64,000 nucleotides of DNA from an uncultured Eubacteriales bacterium (GCA_902774265.1 CACYHR010000027.1:1779-65778), one strand, 5' to 3'; shown: positions 35,856 to 44,868, numbered from the stretch's first letter. A program made the numbers and translations. The notes: generated by a model not told the origin, from the letters alone.

Positions 35856-36098
35856 CTATAATGCATGCATAGCAAAAGTTGCAACGATGGTTACCGAAGT
35901 AAGAACTGAAACCGATACTTCCTCTCCAGAAGTTAATCCTCCCGCAGCTTTTGCTAAATCTTCATCTGTCAGTTCTGCATTCTGGCTCATTGAATCGCGC
36001 AATTTTGTCATTGCATCAACGAATTCTTCAAAGGTAAAACCATCCTGCACGGAACTTGCGATCGCATATGCTTCTTCTGGGGATTTGCATTCCATCAT
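35856..36098 (-). CDS. Orphan Nif11-type RiPP precursor peptide
   Basis: 80 aa. The leader has the Nif11/NHLP pattern: SPEEAYAIASSVQDGFTFEEF, then NAELTDEDLAKAAGG ending in the double-glycine cleavage site (about residue 54). The predicted core is the 26 residues after GG: no cysteine, eight Ser/Thr, hydrophobic, ending FAMHAL. Without Cys, a Cys-crosslinked lanthipeptide is excluded; other Ser/Thr- or backbone-directed modification, or none, is possible. The leader lacks the usual ~15-20 N-terminal residues, and there is no ribosome site before the ATG. The gene has its own promoter and terminator, but no modification enzyme, peptidase or intact exporter lies within 7 kb on either side. Confidence 0.75.
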   Translation of the reverse strand: MMECKSPEEAYAIASSVQDGFTFEEFVDAMTKLRDSMSQNAELTDEDLAKAAGGLTSGEEVSVSVLTSVTIVATFAMHAL

Positions 36099-36116
36099 TT
36101 GCTTTACAGTATATTG

Positions 36117-36146
36117 ATACTAAACAATCGCGTTATAGTTTGTCAA
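36117..36146 (-). promoter_or_regulatory. Promoter of the Nif11-like precursor gene
   Basis: Minus-strand consensus TTGACA (36141-36146), 18-nt spacer, TAGTAT (36117-36122). Predicted transcription would begin only ~10 bases before the ATG, leaving no room for a ribosome site; the message would be nearly leaderless. Confidence 0.55.
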
Positions 36147-36170
36147 GTAACCAACCAGACTTGCCGGGGC

Positions 36171-36272
36171 ATCGAAACGCTGTATCAATATATGAAGAAT
36201 ACCGCTGACTTCAATAATCTCATGAGTCAGGACTACTACAAAGAGCAGGGTCTTGCATTTATTGTGCTCTGA
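36171..36272 (+). pseudogene. Possible C-terminal gene fragment
   Basis: A 33-codon plus-strand frame beginning IETLYQYMKNTADFNNL and ending in a TGA looks like the natural end of a protein. It has no start or upstream body. It overlaps the last bases of the convergent diguanylate cyclase gene. No family recognised. Confidence 0.25.
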
Positions 36273-38469
36273 AGTCTGCTTTATTTGCATACATCAGTTT
36301 GTCCGCCAGCCGCACAGTATCGTTTACAGTATGATCCTGTTCCGGATCATACACTGCTATACCCATAGCTACGTGTACCTCATCCCATGGCACTGCTGCT
36401 TTTGCATTTGACTCTTTTTGCATATCTTCAAATTCTTTTACGAGAATGTCTCTGTTCCTGAAATCATCATTTTCAAGGACTGCTGCAAACTCATCACCGC
36501 CGATCCTGAAAACAGGACTATGCCGGAATACGCGGCAAATCAGTCTGCTTGCATTTTTCAGATACTCATCGCCTTTGTCGTGACCATACTTATCATTGAT
36601 CTGTTTGAGGTTGTTGCAGTCAAAAACACTGATAGCGAATTCAAAAAGATCATTCTGATCTATCCGCTCCTGCATTTTTTCGATATATTCAGAAAAGGCT
36701 CCTTTGTTTCGAACAGATGTCAGCGGATCGACGAAAACACGCCGGTTAAGTTTACTGACCAGGCGCTCTTCTTCGAGAAGCTTCCTCTCCGCTCTGACAT
36801 TGCGGATCATAAGAAGAAGAATGACCAGCAGTATCGCGCTTATGACAGCCAGTACGCTGAACAGATTATTTCTGACGATATCAAAGAAACCTATCTTCAC
36901 ATCCTCTGTAGAATAATAGGTCAGTGCTGTATGGATGACAGAGTCCGGCACTGCATTGTTAGCTTTGGCAAGAATAGTATATAGTACCGTGTTTCCCTTA
37001 TTCAGAGCAAAGCAGTAGTCCATGTCTACTCCCGTGTACACAGTGCTCAGATGCAGTTTTTCACATTGTTTTGAGATATTGCTGTACCGGTAGTTGCTTA
37101 TGACTACACAGTCTGCTTTTCCTGCCGCTACACCATCCAGAGCTGCAGGTGTGTCCGCAAAATACGCTTTTTCCCATGTAGGAAAATTATCTGACAGCCA
37201 CATCTCATAATTGGTATTGCCCTTATTGACTGCCGCAATAACATCTTTTTTCCTGACAAACTCTTTCTGCTCAGAGGCCCGGACGACAGCATCCATCTCT
37301 GTACTCATCAACGGTGTTGTCATAACGACGCCCAGTGCCTCGCTGTCATAATCCGTCAGATTAGCCGGAAAGACACAATCAACCTCCCCGCTCTTCATCG
37401 CCTCTATTGCAGCTGATGCAGTCGGAAATGATATTGGCTCAAAATCAATATGCACATCTTTAAGTGCGGTTGAAGCATGATTCAGATAATCTTTCAAAGC
37501 ACCTGTCAGTTCCCCGGTATCCGGGTCTGAGGCACAGAAAGCCAGATAATTATCCTGATATCCTACGCGAATCGTTCCGTGATCCTCCAGCCATTTCTTT
37601 TCATCGGAAGTAAGATACCGTTCGGTCTCAGCGCTTTCAAGATACTTTGCATGAAGCTGCTGGTTAAAGTATTTGTTTTCATCCTGAATGCTGCCCATTG
37701 CGGCATCGAGTTCAGGCAGCAGATCAGGCCGGGATTTACTGACAGCAAAATAGTAGTCCGACGAACCGATTTTACAGACCGGTACCATTGATTCAGGATC
37801 TCCGTACACATCTATTGTGACGAAAGCATCCAGCTTCTTTCCCAGCAATTTCTTGGATTCCTCATCAGGAGTGGTCAGCTCGATCAGATTTGCTTCGATG
37901 CCATGCATCTTGGCCCACTTTTCAAAAAGATCTTTCTGTATGGATCCTTTTGTAACGCCTATGCGTTTTCCCTCAAGAGATGAATAATCATCCGCTGTTA
38001 TCTGTGTATTGTCAGGAGAAACAAATATATAATATGACTCAGTTCCCATAGGAAGCGACGCATAAAGCATTTCATCTGTACGTTCCTCCATATAGGAAAC
38101 ATTGCTCATAAGATCTATCTCGCCGTTCTTCAGCATCTGCAGCAGCTCTGACCAGGAGCCTTTGACATACTCATAGTCCCAGCCTGTATATGCGGCAACC
38201 TTCCACTGATATTCATATGAATATCCTGAACGGCGTCCATTCTTATCTGTGATGAAATATGGCTCTTCATGCCAGCCGACGCGAATCGTTTTTTTGCTTT
38301 CCTGTGCAAACGCCGCAAGCGGCGCAGCAATTGCCGTGACCATCACAAAGCAAAGAAGGATCACAATTATCCGCTGTATTTGAATCGCTTTCATCCTCTG
38401 AATCACCAAATGCATATATTTCCCTTTTTTACACTTCTTCATCATCCGTTCTTCTATTCTCATTTCCAC
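36259..38469 (-). CDS. Periplasmic-binding-domain diguanylate cyclase
   Basis: 736 aa from the longest frame. An N-terminal membrane/signal helix (about 33-55) is followed by two tandem SBP_bac_3 domains outside the membrane (about 58-285 and 290-525, each opening with IRVGWHEEP / IRVGYQDNY). A membrane helix lies near 538-560. A cytoplasmic GGDEF domain completes it, with intact active-site FRIGGDEFAAVL. No RxxD inhibitory site sits five residues before GGDEF. It should make cyclic di-GMP in response to a small ligand, probably an amino acid or similar. The start is uncertain: GTG 38469, ATG 38463 or ATG 38445, none with a strong ribosome site. Confidence 0.85.
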   Translation of the reverse strand: MEMRIEERMMKKCKKGKYMHLVIQRMKAIQIQRIIVILLCFVMVTAIAAPLAAFAQESKKTIRVGWHEEPYFITDKNGRRSGYSYEYQWKVAAYTGWDYEYVKGSWSELLQMLKNGEIDLMSNVSYMEERTDEMLYASLPMGTESYYIFVSPDNTQITADDYSSLEGKRIGVTKGSIQKDLFEKWAKMHGIEANLIELTTPDEESKKLLGKKLDAFVTIDVYGDPESMVPVCKIGSSDYYFAVSKSRPDLLPELDAAMGSIQDENKYFNQQLHAKYLESAETERYLTSDEKKWLEDHGTIRVGYQDNYLAFCASDPDTGELTGALKDYLNHASTALKDVHIDFEPISFPTASAAIEAMKSGEVDCVFPANLTDYDSEALGVVMTTPLMSTEMDAVVRASEQKEFVRKKDVIAAVNKGNTNYEMWLSDNFPTWEKAYFADTPAALDGVAAGKADCVVISNYRYSNISKQCEKLHLSTVYTGVDMDYCFALNKGNTVLYTILAKANNAVPDSVIHTALTYYSTEDVKIGFFDIVRNNLFSVLAVISAILLVILLLMIRNVRAERKLLEEERLVSKLNRRVFVDPLTSVRNKGAFSEYIEKMQERIDQNDLFEFAISVFDCNNLKQINDKYGHDKGDEYLKNASRLICRVFRHSPVFRIGGDEFAAVLENDDFRNRDILVKEFEDMQKESNAKAAVPWDEVHVAMGIAVYDPEQDHTVNDTVRLADKLMYANKADFRAQ

Positions 38470-38529
38470 GGAAGCTCGACTCCCGGAAGCCTGACTCTGC
38501 CTTCACCCAGCAGATCGTAAGCAATATCA

Positions 38530-38584
38530 GCGTCGCTCACTCCAATCAAGTAGCGAGCTTGTTAGAGTTTTGCTCCTGATTGAA
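38530..38584. repeat. R1 repeat copy C
   Basis: Reads CGTCGCTCACTCCAATCAAG then GTAGCGAGCTTGTTAGAG and TGCTCCTGATTGAA. The hairpins are slightly degraded. Upstream of the orphan binding-protein gene and in the same orientation as copies A and D. The rest of 38470-38794 has no gene. Confidence 0.8.
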
Positions 38585-38794
38585 GGGTCGTACTTCCTCC
38601 GGATCCCATGTTTAAAACATATTCATTATACCATACCCGATTTATATAATATAACTGCTTTAATCAATAAAGAGACATTGCAAATGACCGGGATCAGTGT
38701 GATATCATATAGGCATTCGAAGATGCGGATCTGACTTCCTGATTCGCAGGATTTTCAATTACGTTTTCTCGGTTCGCAGGATAGGGGGTATTGG

Positions 38795-39688
38795 ATGAAC
38801 AGGTTATCAAATCATAGAAAACACAGGACATTATTTATACTGTTTTTTGTGCTTGTTACAATGAGCATGTTGCTTCTTGCCGGATGCCGGGCTTCTGATA
38901 AGACACAGGAGTCTCCGGATAAAACGCAGACGGCTTCGGAGCAGAGCACGCTTGAAGAAATACGGGAGCGGGGTGTACTGAAGGTCGGGGCAACCGGGGA
39001 TTATCAGCCTATGAATTACCTGGATCCGGATACAGGTGAATATGTCGGCTTTGATGCAGACCTGGCGAAGGACCTCGCTGATGCTATCGGGGTCGATATA
39101 GAGTATGTGGAGACGTCATGGCCGAGTCTGATGGAAGATACACTGGCAGGCAGATTCGATCTGGCGATTTCCGGGATTACCATTACCGATGCCAGAAAGG
39201 AAGAAGCACTGATGTCGAACGGCTATCTCGGGAACGGCAAAACGGTTCTCTGCCGTCAAGAGGATGCTGATAAATACACGAGCATCGAGGCGATAAACAG
39301 TCCGGAAGTGCGCGTTATGGAGAATCCGGGAGGAACCAATGAGAAATTTGTACACGAAAATCTGCCTGATGTGGATCTGATAATCCATGATGCCAATCAG
39401 GAGATTCCCAGCCTGATCGCTTCCGGCGAGGCAGATCTTATGATTACGGAGATCGTGGAAGCCGCATACTATATCGGACAGGATAAACGTCTTGCCGCAC
39501 CGCTTATCAAGGAGCCTTTTACATCCGGAGAGCTCGGTGTACTGATGCCAAAAGGCTCGGAGGACCTGCTTTCGTATGTGAATGAATTCCTCGAAAAAGA
39601 AAAGGAATCCGGACGTATCGATGATCTGGCCGATAATTATTTCTACAGGTACGAGGAATATGATGATGCGCTGGAACCGGCCGCATAG
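38795..39688 (+). CDS. Orphan amino-acid-type solute-binding lipoprotein (SBP_bac_3)
   Basis: 297 aa. A signal sequence ends in lipobox LLAGC (about Cys31), and a Lys/Gln/Ser-rich linker precedes the SBP_bac_3 fold. Landmarks: RGVLKVGATGDYQPMNYLD, YVGFDADLAKDLADAIGV, FDLAISGITITDARKEEA. The typical opening VGATGDYxP resembles cyclohexadienyl dehydratase-like and amino-acid binders. RBS AGGGGGT. No permease or ATPase gene is adjacent, so it may serve a distant transporter, a sensor, or have enzymatic activity. Flanked by R1 copies C and D in direct orientation. Confidence 0.85.
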   Translation: MNRLSNHRKHRTLFILFFVLVTMSMLLLAGCRASDKTQESPDKTQTASEQSTLEEIRERGVLKVGATGDYQPMNYLDPDTGEYVGFDADLAKDLADAIGVDIEYVETSWPSLMEDTLAGRFDLAISGITITDARKEEALMSNGYLGNGKTVLCRQEDADKYTSIEAINSPEVRVMENPGGTNEKFVHENLPDVDLIIHDANQEIPSLIASGEADLMITEIVEAAYYIGQDKRLAAPLIKEPFTSGELGVLMPKGSEDLLSYVNEFLEKEKESGRIDDLADNYFYRYEEYDDALEPAA

Positions 39689-39720
39689 AGCCTATCGTAT
39701 AGAACCCGGCGTCTGTAAAT

Positions 39721-39817
39721 GCTCGCTCCAATCAAGCGCACCGGTTATGAGGAAGGGTCGACGCACAGCGTGGGAAGAGTCCTGATAACGGCTTATTGGA
39801 GCTATGCTCCTGGTTGA
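39721..39817. repeat. R1 repeat copy D, interrupted
   Basis: The left half GCTCGCTCCAATCAAGCG and the right half CTTATTGGAGCTATGCTCC-TGGTTGAA are separated by ~55-60 unrelated bases. Confidence 0.7.
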
Positions 39818-39829
39818 ATCACTTCAATT

Positions 39830-39859
39830 GAAAAAGAGGAGCTCACGCTCCTCTTTTTC
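39830..39859. terminator. Bidirectional terminator between convergent genes
   Basis: Perfect 13-bp stem GAAAAAGAGGAGC / GCTCCTCTTTTTC with loop TCAC, between the binding-protein gene and the kinase-like gene. Confidence 0.88.
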
Positions 39860-39883
39860 ATTGTCGTCAAATAATGACTTTTC

Positions 39884-40483
39884 TTATTCAGTTATCAGCG
39901 ATAATATGATATCTATTGTCTTTTGCGGTCCGAATGTTCCTACATCGATACAGATATCATAGTTGCGCGAGTCGTATACCTCTGAGCCTGTATACTTTTT
40001 ATAATACACCTGCCTGTCTTCATCCATTTTTCTGACGTATTTCTCCAGGTGTTTTTCATCCAGTTCCGGATGCAATTCGGCGCAGCGCTTCATCCTGTAA
40101 TCGACATCCGCGTACAGAAATATATTAAAGCTTTCTACGCCTGCTTCTCTGAGTATGCAGTTGGCGCAGCGGCCTACCAGAATGCACGGCTCCTTTGCCA
40201 GATCCAGCGCCACCGCCTTTTGTGCTTCGAAGATTTTATCATACGAGCTTGAGTATATAGCTGTTGCATTCAGTACATCATCAAGTATCTTGGATGCGCC
40301 GCTCATGGTCTCGCTTTCCTCCTGCACTATGTCTTTGGAGAAACCGCTTTCTGCTACGGTCTTGTCTACGAAGTCTTTGTCATAGTATTTGATTCCCAGA
40401 TGTTCAGCCAGTCCGGACGCGACGGTTCTGCCGTATGCACAGTATTCACGTCCGATGGTGATCACAGGATATTTAAGTTTCAT
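39884..40483 (-). CDS. Cytidylate kinase-like family protein
   Basis: 199 aa. The start ITIGREYCAYGRTVASGLAE is the modified P-loop of the cytidylate_kin_2 family (usually GREYGSGG). YYDKDFVDKTVAESGF and CILVGRCANCIL follow as in that family. Family members are P-loop kinases of unsettled substrate, often near transport or regulatory genes. I chose ATG 40483 (GGAGGG ahead) over the one six codons upstream. It follows the TAXI-TRAP genes by ~60 bases on the same strand and could be cotranscribed. Confidence 0.85.
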   Translation of the reverse strand: MKLKYPVITIGREYCAYGRTVASGLAEHLGIKYYDKDFVDKTVAESGFSKDIVQEESETMSGASKILDDVLNATAIYSSSYDKIFEAQKAVALDLAKEPCILVGRCANCILREAGVESFNIFLYADVDYRMKRCAELHPELDEKHLEKYVRKMDEDRQVYYKKYTGSEVYDSRNYDICIDVGTFGPQKTIDIILSLITE

Positions 40484-40542
40484 CAGAATCCCTCCGTTCA
40501 AAAATCAGATCTTACGAGCTGTATTTATATTAAGTCCCGATA

Positions 40543-42492
40543 TTATGCAGCCGACCGCTTGCCCAATACAAACTGGAATGCAAGCGCGCCAACGACCATC
40601 ACCAGTCCGATGATATCCGTCATGAGAGCAGGATGTATGAGCAGCAATCCGCCGCAAATCGAAAGCAGACGGATAACCGGCTTCATATCGGCGAAACAGT
40701 ATCCTTCCATGCCGGCTGCCACTCCGAATATTCCTATCACCGCTGTCGCAGCGATCTGCGCCAGTGCAAGCGGCGTCGTTTCGATCAGCAGCATAGCCGG
40801 GTTGAAGCAGAACATGTACGGCACGATGAAGGCCGCTATCGCAAGCCGTGACGCGGTGAACGCCGTTTTCATCGGATTACTCTTTGCGATCGCGCTTCCC
40901 GCATATGCAGCCAGCGCTACCGGAGGCGTGATATCAGCAACGATTCCGAAGTAGAACACGAAGAAGTGTGCTGCTACTATAGGAACTCCCATGCGGATCA
41001 GTATAGGCGCCGTAGTGGCCGCCATGATGCAGTAGTTTGCTGTAGTCGGTACGCCCATTCCCAGAACGATACAGCAGAGCATCGTCAGAACAAGAGCAAT
41101 TATCAGCCTGTTTCCGGCTATTCCTACGATAACATTGATCAGTTCATTTGCAAGTCCGGTCATCGTTATGGTTCCGGAGATGATACCCGCCGCTCCGCAG
41201 GCAGCTCCTACTGTGATGGCGCTCTTGCCGCCGGCCTGAAGAGCATCGAGGATCTTAGCCGGAGTGAGATGAGCATCACGGTTGATGAATCCGACGACTA
41301 TAGAGAGAATTATCGCGATCGACGCAGCCTTCTGCATCGTCATATAGTTACCGGATACCCAGACGATCAGCATTATGAGAGGAATGAGAAGATACATCTT
41401 CTTAGCCAGCATGCTGAATTTTGGCAGCTGCTCCTTAGGTATGCCTGTAAGCTTGAGTCTCTTGGCTTCAAGATGGACCGTGATAAATATGCCGAAGAAA
41501 TACAGTACCGCAGGCAGCACGGCTCTTCCTATTACATCGGAATACGGTACGCCTATAAAGTCAGCCATGAGGAAGGCCGCCGCGCCCATGATAGGAGGCA
41601 TGATCTGTCCGCCCGTTGAAGATGCTGCTTCTACAGCTCCCGCGAACTCGTTTCTGTAGCCTGTCTTCTTCATCATCGGTATGGTTACAGAGCCTGTGGT
41701 AACAGTATTACCTACCGATGAACCCGAGACCATTCCGCAGAGAGCGGAGGATATTACAGCTACCTTTGCCGGACCGCCGGCGTATTTACCCGCTATAGAG
41801 TTCGCCAGATCGATAAAGAAAGCCGATATCCCGGTCTTCTCAAGGAAGGCTCCGAAGATGATGAACACAACGATATATTTTGAGCATACGTTTACAGGTG
41901 TCGAGAATATTCCTCCCTTGGTATAGAACAGATTCCTTACCAGATATTTGATACGACCTAGGAATTCCGGATTCGTAAGTCCGAACGCCAGCGCATAGAT
42001 GAGGAAGAACGCGGCTACGATAAGGATAGGGATACCTACGCAGCGTCTCGTTACCTCAACGAGCGCAGCTATCGCCACGATGCCGATAATTATCTGCACC
42101 CATGTGAAATGCGTACCCTGATTGATTATTGTATTGGCATTGAATGTGAAATACAGATATGATGCCGTTCCGGCAACCATAAATATTATGTCGCTTATCG
42201 GTATGTAATTCGGTTTTATGTCTTCCTTTCTGGACGGGTAGATCAGAAAACCCATCAGTATGATCAGAGCCATAAATGATGTGAGGCGGATCTCCTCAAG
42301 GAAGGTTGCGAAAAGCGTTACATATATACACCAGAGAGAGAATGCCGCAAGCACGAAGGTTATGATCTTTTGCGGTGTTCCTGTCCAAATACGCGTATTG
42401 GATTCTCTGTCGTATTTTCTCATTACAGAGTCAAGGTTTTCCTGACTCAATTCCTGATTCATTTCAAATTCAGGCTTATTGATATCGCTCAT
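40543..42492 (-). CDS. TRAP transporter fused permease, TAXI type
   Basis: 649-aa membrane protein that joins the small four-helix and large twelve-helix TRAP subunits, typical of TAXI systems. Family blocks: SALCGMVSGSSVGNTVTTGSVTIPMMKKTG, split by conserved glycine-serine turns, and VEAASSTGGQIMPPIMGAAAFLMADF. It drives ion-coupled uptake of small carboxylates. I start at ATG 42492, where AAGGAGG lies six bases upstream. Its A is shared with the TGA of the binding-protein gene (TGATG), so the two are translationally coupled. Confidence 0.92.
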   Translation of the reverse strand: MSDINKPEFEMNQELSQENLDSVMRKYDRESNTRIWTGTPQKIITFVLAAFSLWCIYVTLFATFLEEIRLTSFMALIILMGFLIYPSRKEDIKPNYIPISDIIFMVAGTASYLYFTFNANTIINQGTHFTWVQIIIGIVAIAALVEVTRRCVGIPILIVAAFFLIYALAFGLTNPEFLGRIKYLVRNLFYTKGGIFSTPVNVCSKYIVVFIIFGAFLEKTGISAFFIDLANSIAGKYAGGPAKVAVISSALCGMVSGSSVGNTVTTGSVTIPMMKKTGYRNEFAGAVEAASSTGGQIMPPIMGAAAFLMADFIGVPYSDVIGRAVLPAVLYFFGIFITVHLEAKRLKLTGIPKEQLPKFSMLAKKMYLLIPLIMLIVWVSGNYMTMQKAASIAIILSIVVGFINRDAHLTPAKILDALQAGGKSAITVGAACGAAGIISGTITMTGLANELINVIVGIAGNRLIIALVLTMLCCIVLGMGVPTTANYCIMAATTAPILIRMGVPIVAAHFFVFYFGIVADITPPVALAAYAGSAIAKSNPMKTAFTASRLAIAAFIVPYMFCFNPAMLLIETTPLALAQIAATAVIGIFGVAAGMEGYCFADMKPVIRLLSICGGLLLIHPALMTDIIGLVMVVGALAFQFVLGKRSAA

Positions 42493-43475
42493 CACTTACC
42501 TCCTTCCTCTGTAGCTACCGTAATTCCATGCTCTTCGTAGTACTTCGCAGCACCTGCATGGTAAGGAACATCGTTTACACTCGTTGCATTAGCCAGATCC
42601 AGCTCTTCACCCTTGGCGTTTTCAGCTGTTATCTCATCTTTGTGGTCAAATATCGATGCTGTGAGATCGTAGACCACATCATCGTCAAGGTCTGTATCGA
42701 CAACAACAGTAGCTTTTATCGTAATCGTTTCCACATCCTTGTCCTGCTTTGGATAAGTACCCGCAGGAATGGTGAACTCGGAGTAGTACGGACATTCCTT
42801 AAGTATCTTGTCCCGCAGATCTCCGTCGATATTTATCAGATAAACGCCGTTGGTCGTAGCGAGTTCCGTGATCGCAGTTGTAGGCGCACCTGCTACGATA
42901 AAAGCGGCATCGATCTTACCGTCTTTGAGTGATTCTTTGGAATCCTCGTATGACTGGTACTGAGGTTTGATATCCTTGATGGTCAGTCCTGCTGTATTGA
43001 GTACATCCATTGCGTTGAAGTATACTCCGGAACCTGCCTCACCTATAGAGACGCTTTTGCCTTTAAGGTCACTGACCGTCTTTATGTCGGCATCCATGGT
43101 GATCAGCTGTACTGTTTCAGCATAAAGGCAGCCGAGCACCCTGAAATCATGGGTAGGGCCTTCTGCCTCAAATGACTTGGTTCCTGTCCAGGCGTAGGAC
43201 ATAACATCGGACTGGGTGAATCCCAGCTGATAGTCGCCGTCCTGAATGCTCTGGATATTAGCCTTTGAGCCGCCTGTCGAAACAGCGGTCACTCTGACAC
43301 CGGCATAATTCTTCATGTACTGAGCCAGCACTCCTCCATATGCATAGTAGGTGCCTGCGGTACCGCCGGTTCCGAACATGAAGCGCGGTCCGCTGCCGCA
43401 TCCTGTGCTGAGTATCATCATGAAGCACATAAGGACGAGCGCCAACGTTCTGATAAAAGTTTGTTTTTTCATCAT
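42492..43475 (-). CDS. TAXI-family TRAP solute-binding lipoprotein
   Basis: 327 aa. A signal sequence ends in a lipobox (STGC, about Cys26). The TAXI binding fold opens with FMFGTGGTAGTYYAYGG, followed by STGGSKANIQSIQDGDYQLG, and VSIGEAGSGVYFNAMDVL in the middle. It captures the substrate outside the cell (for example glutamate, 2-oxoglutarate or other carboxylates in known members) and delivers it to the fused permease encoded next. Start backed by AGGAGAAC. Ligand cannot be read from sequence. Confidence 0.92.
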   Translation of the reverse strand: MMKKQTFIRTLALVLMCFMMILSTGCGSGPRFMFGTGGTAGTYYAYGGVLAQYMKNYAGVRVTAVSTGGSKANIQSIQDGDYQLGFTQSDVMSYAWTGTKSFEAEGPTHDFRVLGCLYAETVQLITMDADIKTVSDLKGKSVSIGEAGSGVYFNAMDVLNTAGLTIKDIKPQYQSYEDSKESLKDGKIDAAFIVAGAPTTAITELATTNGVYLINIDGDLRDKILKECPYYSEFTIPAGTYPKQDKDVETITIKATVVVDTDLDDDVVYDLTASIFDHKDEITAENAKGEELDLANATSVNDVPYHAGAAKYYEEHGITVATEEGGK

Positions 43476-43513
43476 AGTTCTCCTGACACTGATATTTTGA
43501 TATGTGCTATAAA

Positions 43514-43540
43514 AGAAATGCGGGCTGATTAAAGCCCGCT
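43514..43540 (-). terminator. Terminator upstream of the TRAP genes
   Basis: GCGGGCT/AGCCCGC stem with a 6-nt loop, followed on the minus strand by ATTTCTTTTAT; probably ends the secreted-protein operon (43690-46170). Confidence 0.6.
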
Positions 43541-43623
43541 ATTCTTTGAATTCCATTATACTAAACACGATTCATGAATGCTATCTTTTTTTATCCGGCA
43601 GTCACGCCTTCGTCATTTTCTCT

Positions 43624-43712
43624 TCACAATTCAGCAAACAGACAGAGCCATATACTGTATGACAGCGCCATACAGTCCGCAAATTGTAATTACTCGGCCG
43701 ATGACTGAATTG
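43624..43712. repeat. R2 repeat, short copy
   Basis: Outer inverted ends ACAATTCAG and CTGAATTG enclose GCCATACAGTCCGCAAATTG and ATTACTCGGCCGATG, which recur in the long copies at 57886 and 60842. The last codons of the 392-aa secreted protein lie inside this copy. Confidence 0.75.
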
Positions 43713-44868
43713 CAACAGCTTCTCTTTCGTCTGTCACTTCTCCCTCAGGTTCTGTGATCTCAATGTCATCCGGTCCGAGTGACGATCCGTCTCCGATATA
43801 CCTCGCGATGACTATTTTGCACTCAGTATATTTGCCGTCTGTGTATATAAGATACCTTGTCCCGGCCTGCGCCTGTATAACAAGGGCAAAGTCATTTACG
43901 TTTCCGCTGAATTCTCCGCCTGAATTACGGTCATTGTTTATCGGGAATCCCATGCTGTCATATACCGCGCATCTGATATTTCCGTCTGATACGGAATATA
44001 CTGCCAGATTCTGAGTCTCTCGCGAGGTGAACTCTATGACTGTACCCTCGTTTATGCTGTATTCTCCGGGCTGATCCGCATCCAGCGTTTCTACCTTTTT
44101 ACAGCTCACCAGTGCATTGACTTTCTTTTTGATCTGCTCATCAGCGCTGACCCATACATAGTATTCAAGTCCGCCTTCCAGCTGACAGATCTCCTCTGCT
44201 CTTTTTACCTGTTTGCCGTCAGCTGTTGTTATCGATGAAATGCTTGATGAAGCGGCTTTGTCCTTCGAAATGATCTTCGAACTGAAGCTGAAGAGTCCGG
44301 ATTCCTGAGGGATGAACAGAACCGCGTTCTGGCTGTCCTCGCTGATCCTGACAATTGCAGGTTCCGTTTCCGTCACTTCATTAGGCCGGGCGTCTTCCGC
44401 AGCCTTAGTTACGCTGATGCAGAATGAACCTGAATAGTTCTCACGGTCATCTGTCGATATCGCTTCGACTATGACATAGCAGTTGGTTTTTTCCGGAAGG
44501 AACACTGTATCCTCTATATCTCCGCCCGGGTCATTCAGGTTATCTGCAACCAGATAATTGTTTAAATGACTGTCAGCTACTTCCATCGAGATAAAAACAT
44601 CGTCCTCTGAGACTATGTTCGAAACAGTAAACGTATATTCGGTGCTTTCCTCAGGAGTGAAGTCGAACAGCGGGATCATTTTCCTGCCGATGACATCGCT
44701 TTTATATTTGTATGACACATCGACGGTATCCTCTGCCGTCATTTCTTTTGCTATCTTTTTAAGAATTAGGTTCGGATCGTTTCTGACCGCATCAATGGGA
44801 TACGGTGCAAGCACAGCAAATGCTGCCAGAAGGAAGAGCAGTTTTATCCCCCGCAGATTACTGTTCAT
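43690..44868 (-). CDS. Secreted protein of unknown function
   Basis: 392 aa from the ATG at 44868, which has AAGG seven bases upstream. A GTG 22 codons earlier is an alternative. The signal peptide is LLFLLAAFAVLAPYPIDA (about 10-27). The rest is a run of beta-rich segments with a repeated TEYTFTVSNI / GLFSFSSKI / EYSINEGTVIEF pattern, suggesting three or four tandem sandwich domains like bacterial pre-peptidase or adhesin modules. I recognise no family. The last residues are encoded within an R2 repeat, so its natural C-terminus may have been replaced. Second gene after the propeller-like protein. Confidence 0.65.
   Translation of the reverse strand: MNSNLRGIKLLFLLAAFAVLAPYPIDAVRNDPNLILKKIAKEMTAEDTVDVSYKYKSDVIGRKMIPLFDFTPEESTEYTFTVSNIVSEDDVFISMEVADSHLNNYLVADNLNDPGGDIEDTVFLPEKTNCYVIVEAISTDDRENYSGSFCISVTKAAEDARPNEVTETEPAIVRISEDSQNAVLFIPQESGLFSFSSKIISKDKAASSSISSITTADGKQVKRAEEICQLEGGLEYYVWVSADEQIKKKVNALVSCKKVETLDADQPGEYSINEGTVIEFTSRETQNLAVYSVSDGNIRCAVYDSMGFPINNDRNSGGEFSGNVNDFALVIQAQAGTRYLIYTDGKYTECKIVIARYIGDGSSLGPDDIEITEPEGEVTDEREAVAIQSSAE

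Noticed and set aside
32831..36272. Complete prophage or integrative element after tRNA-Arg
   Set aside because: No integrase, structural or conjugation gene is visible, and no matching att repeat was seen.
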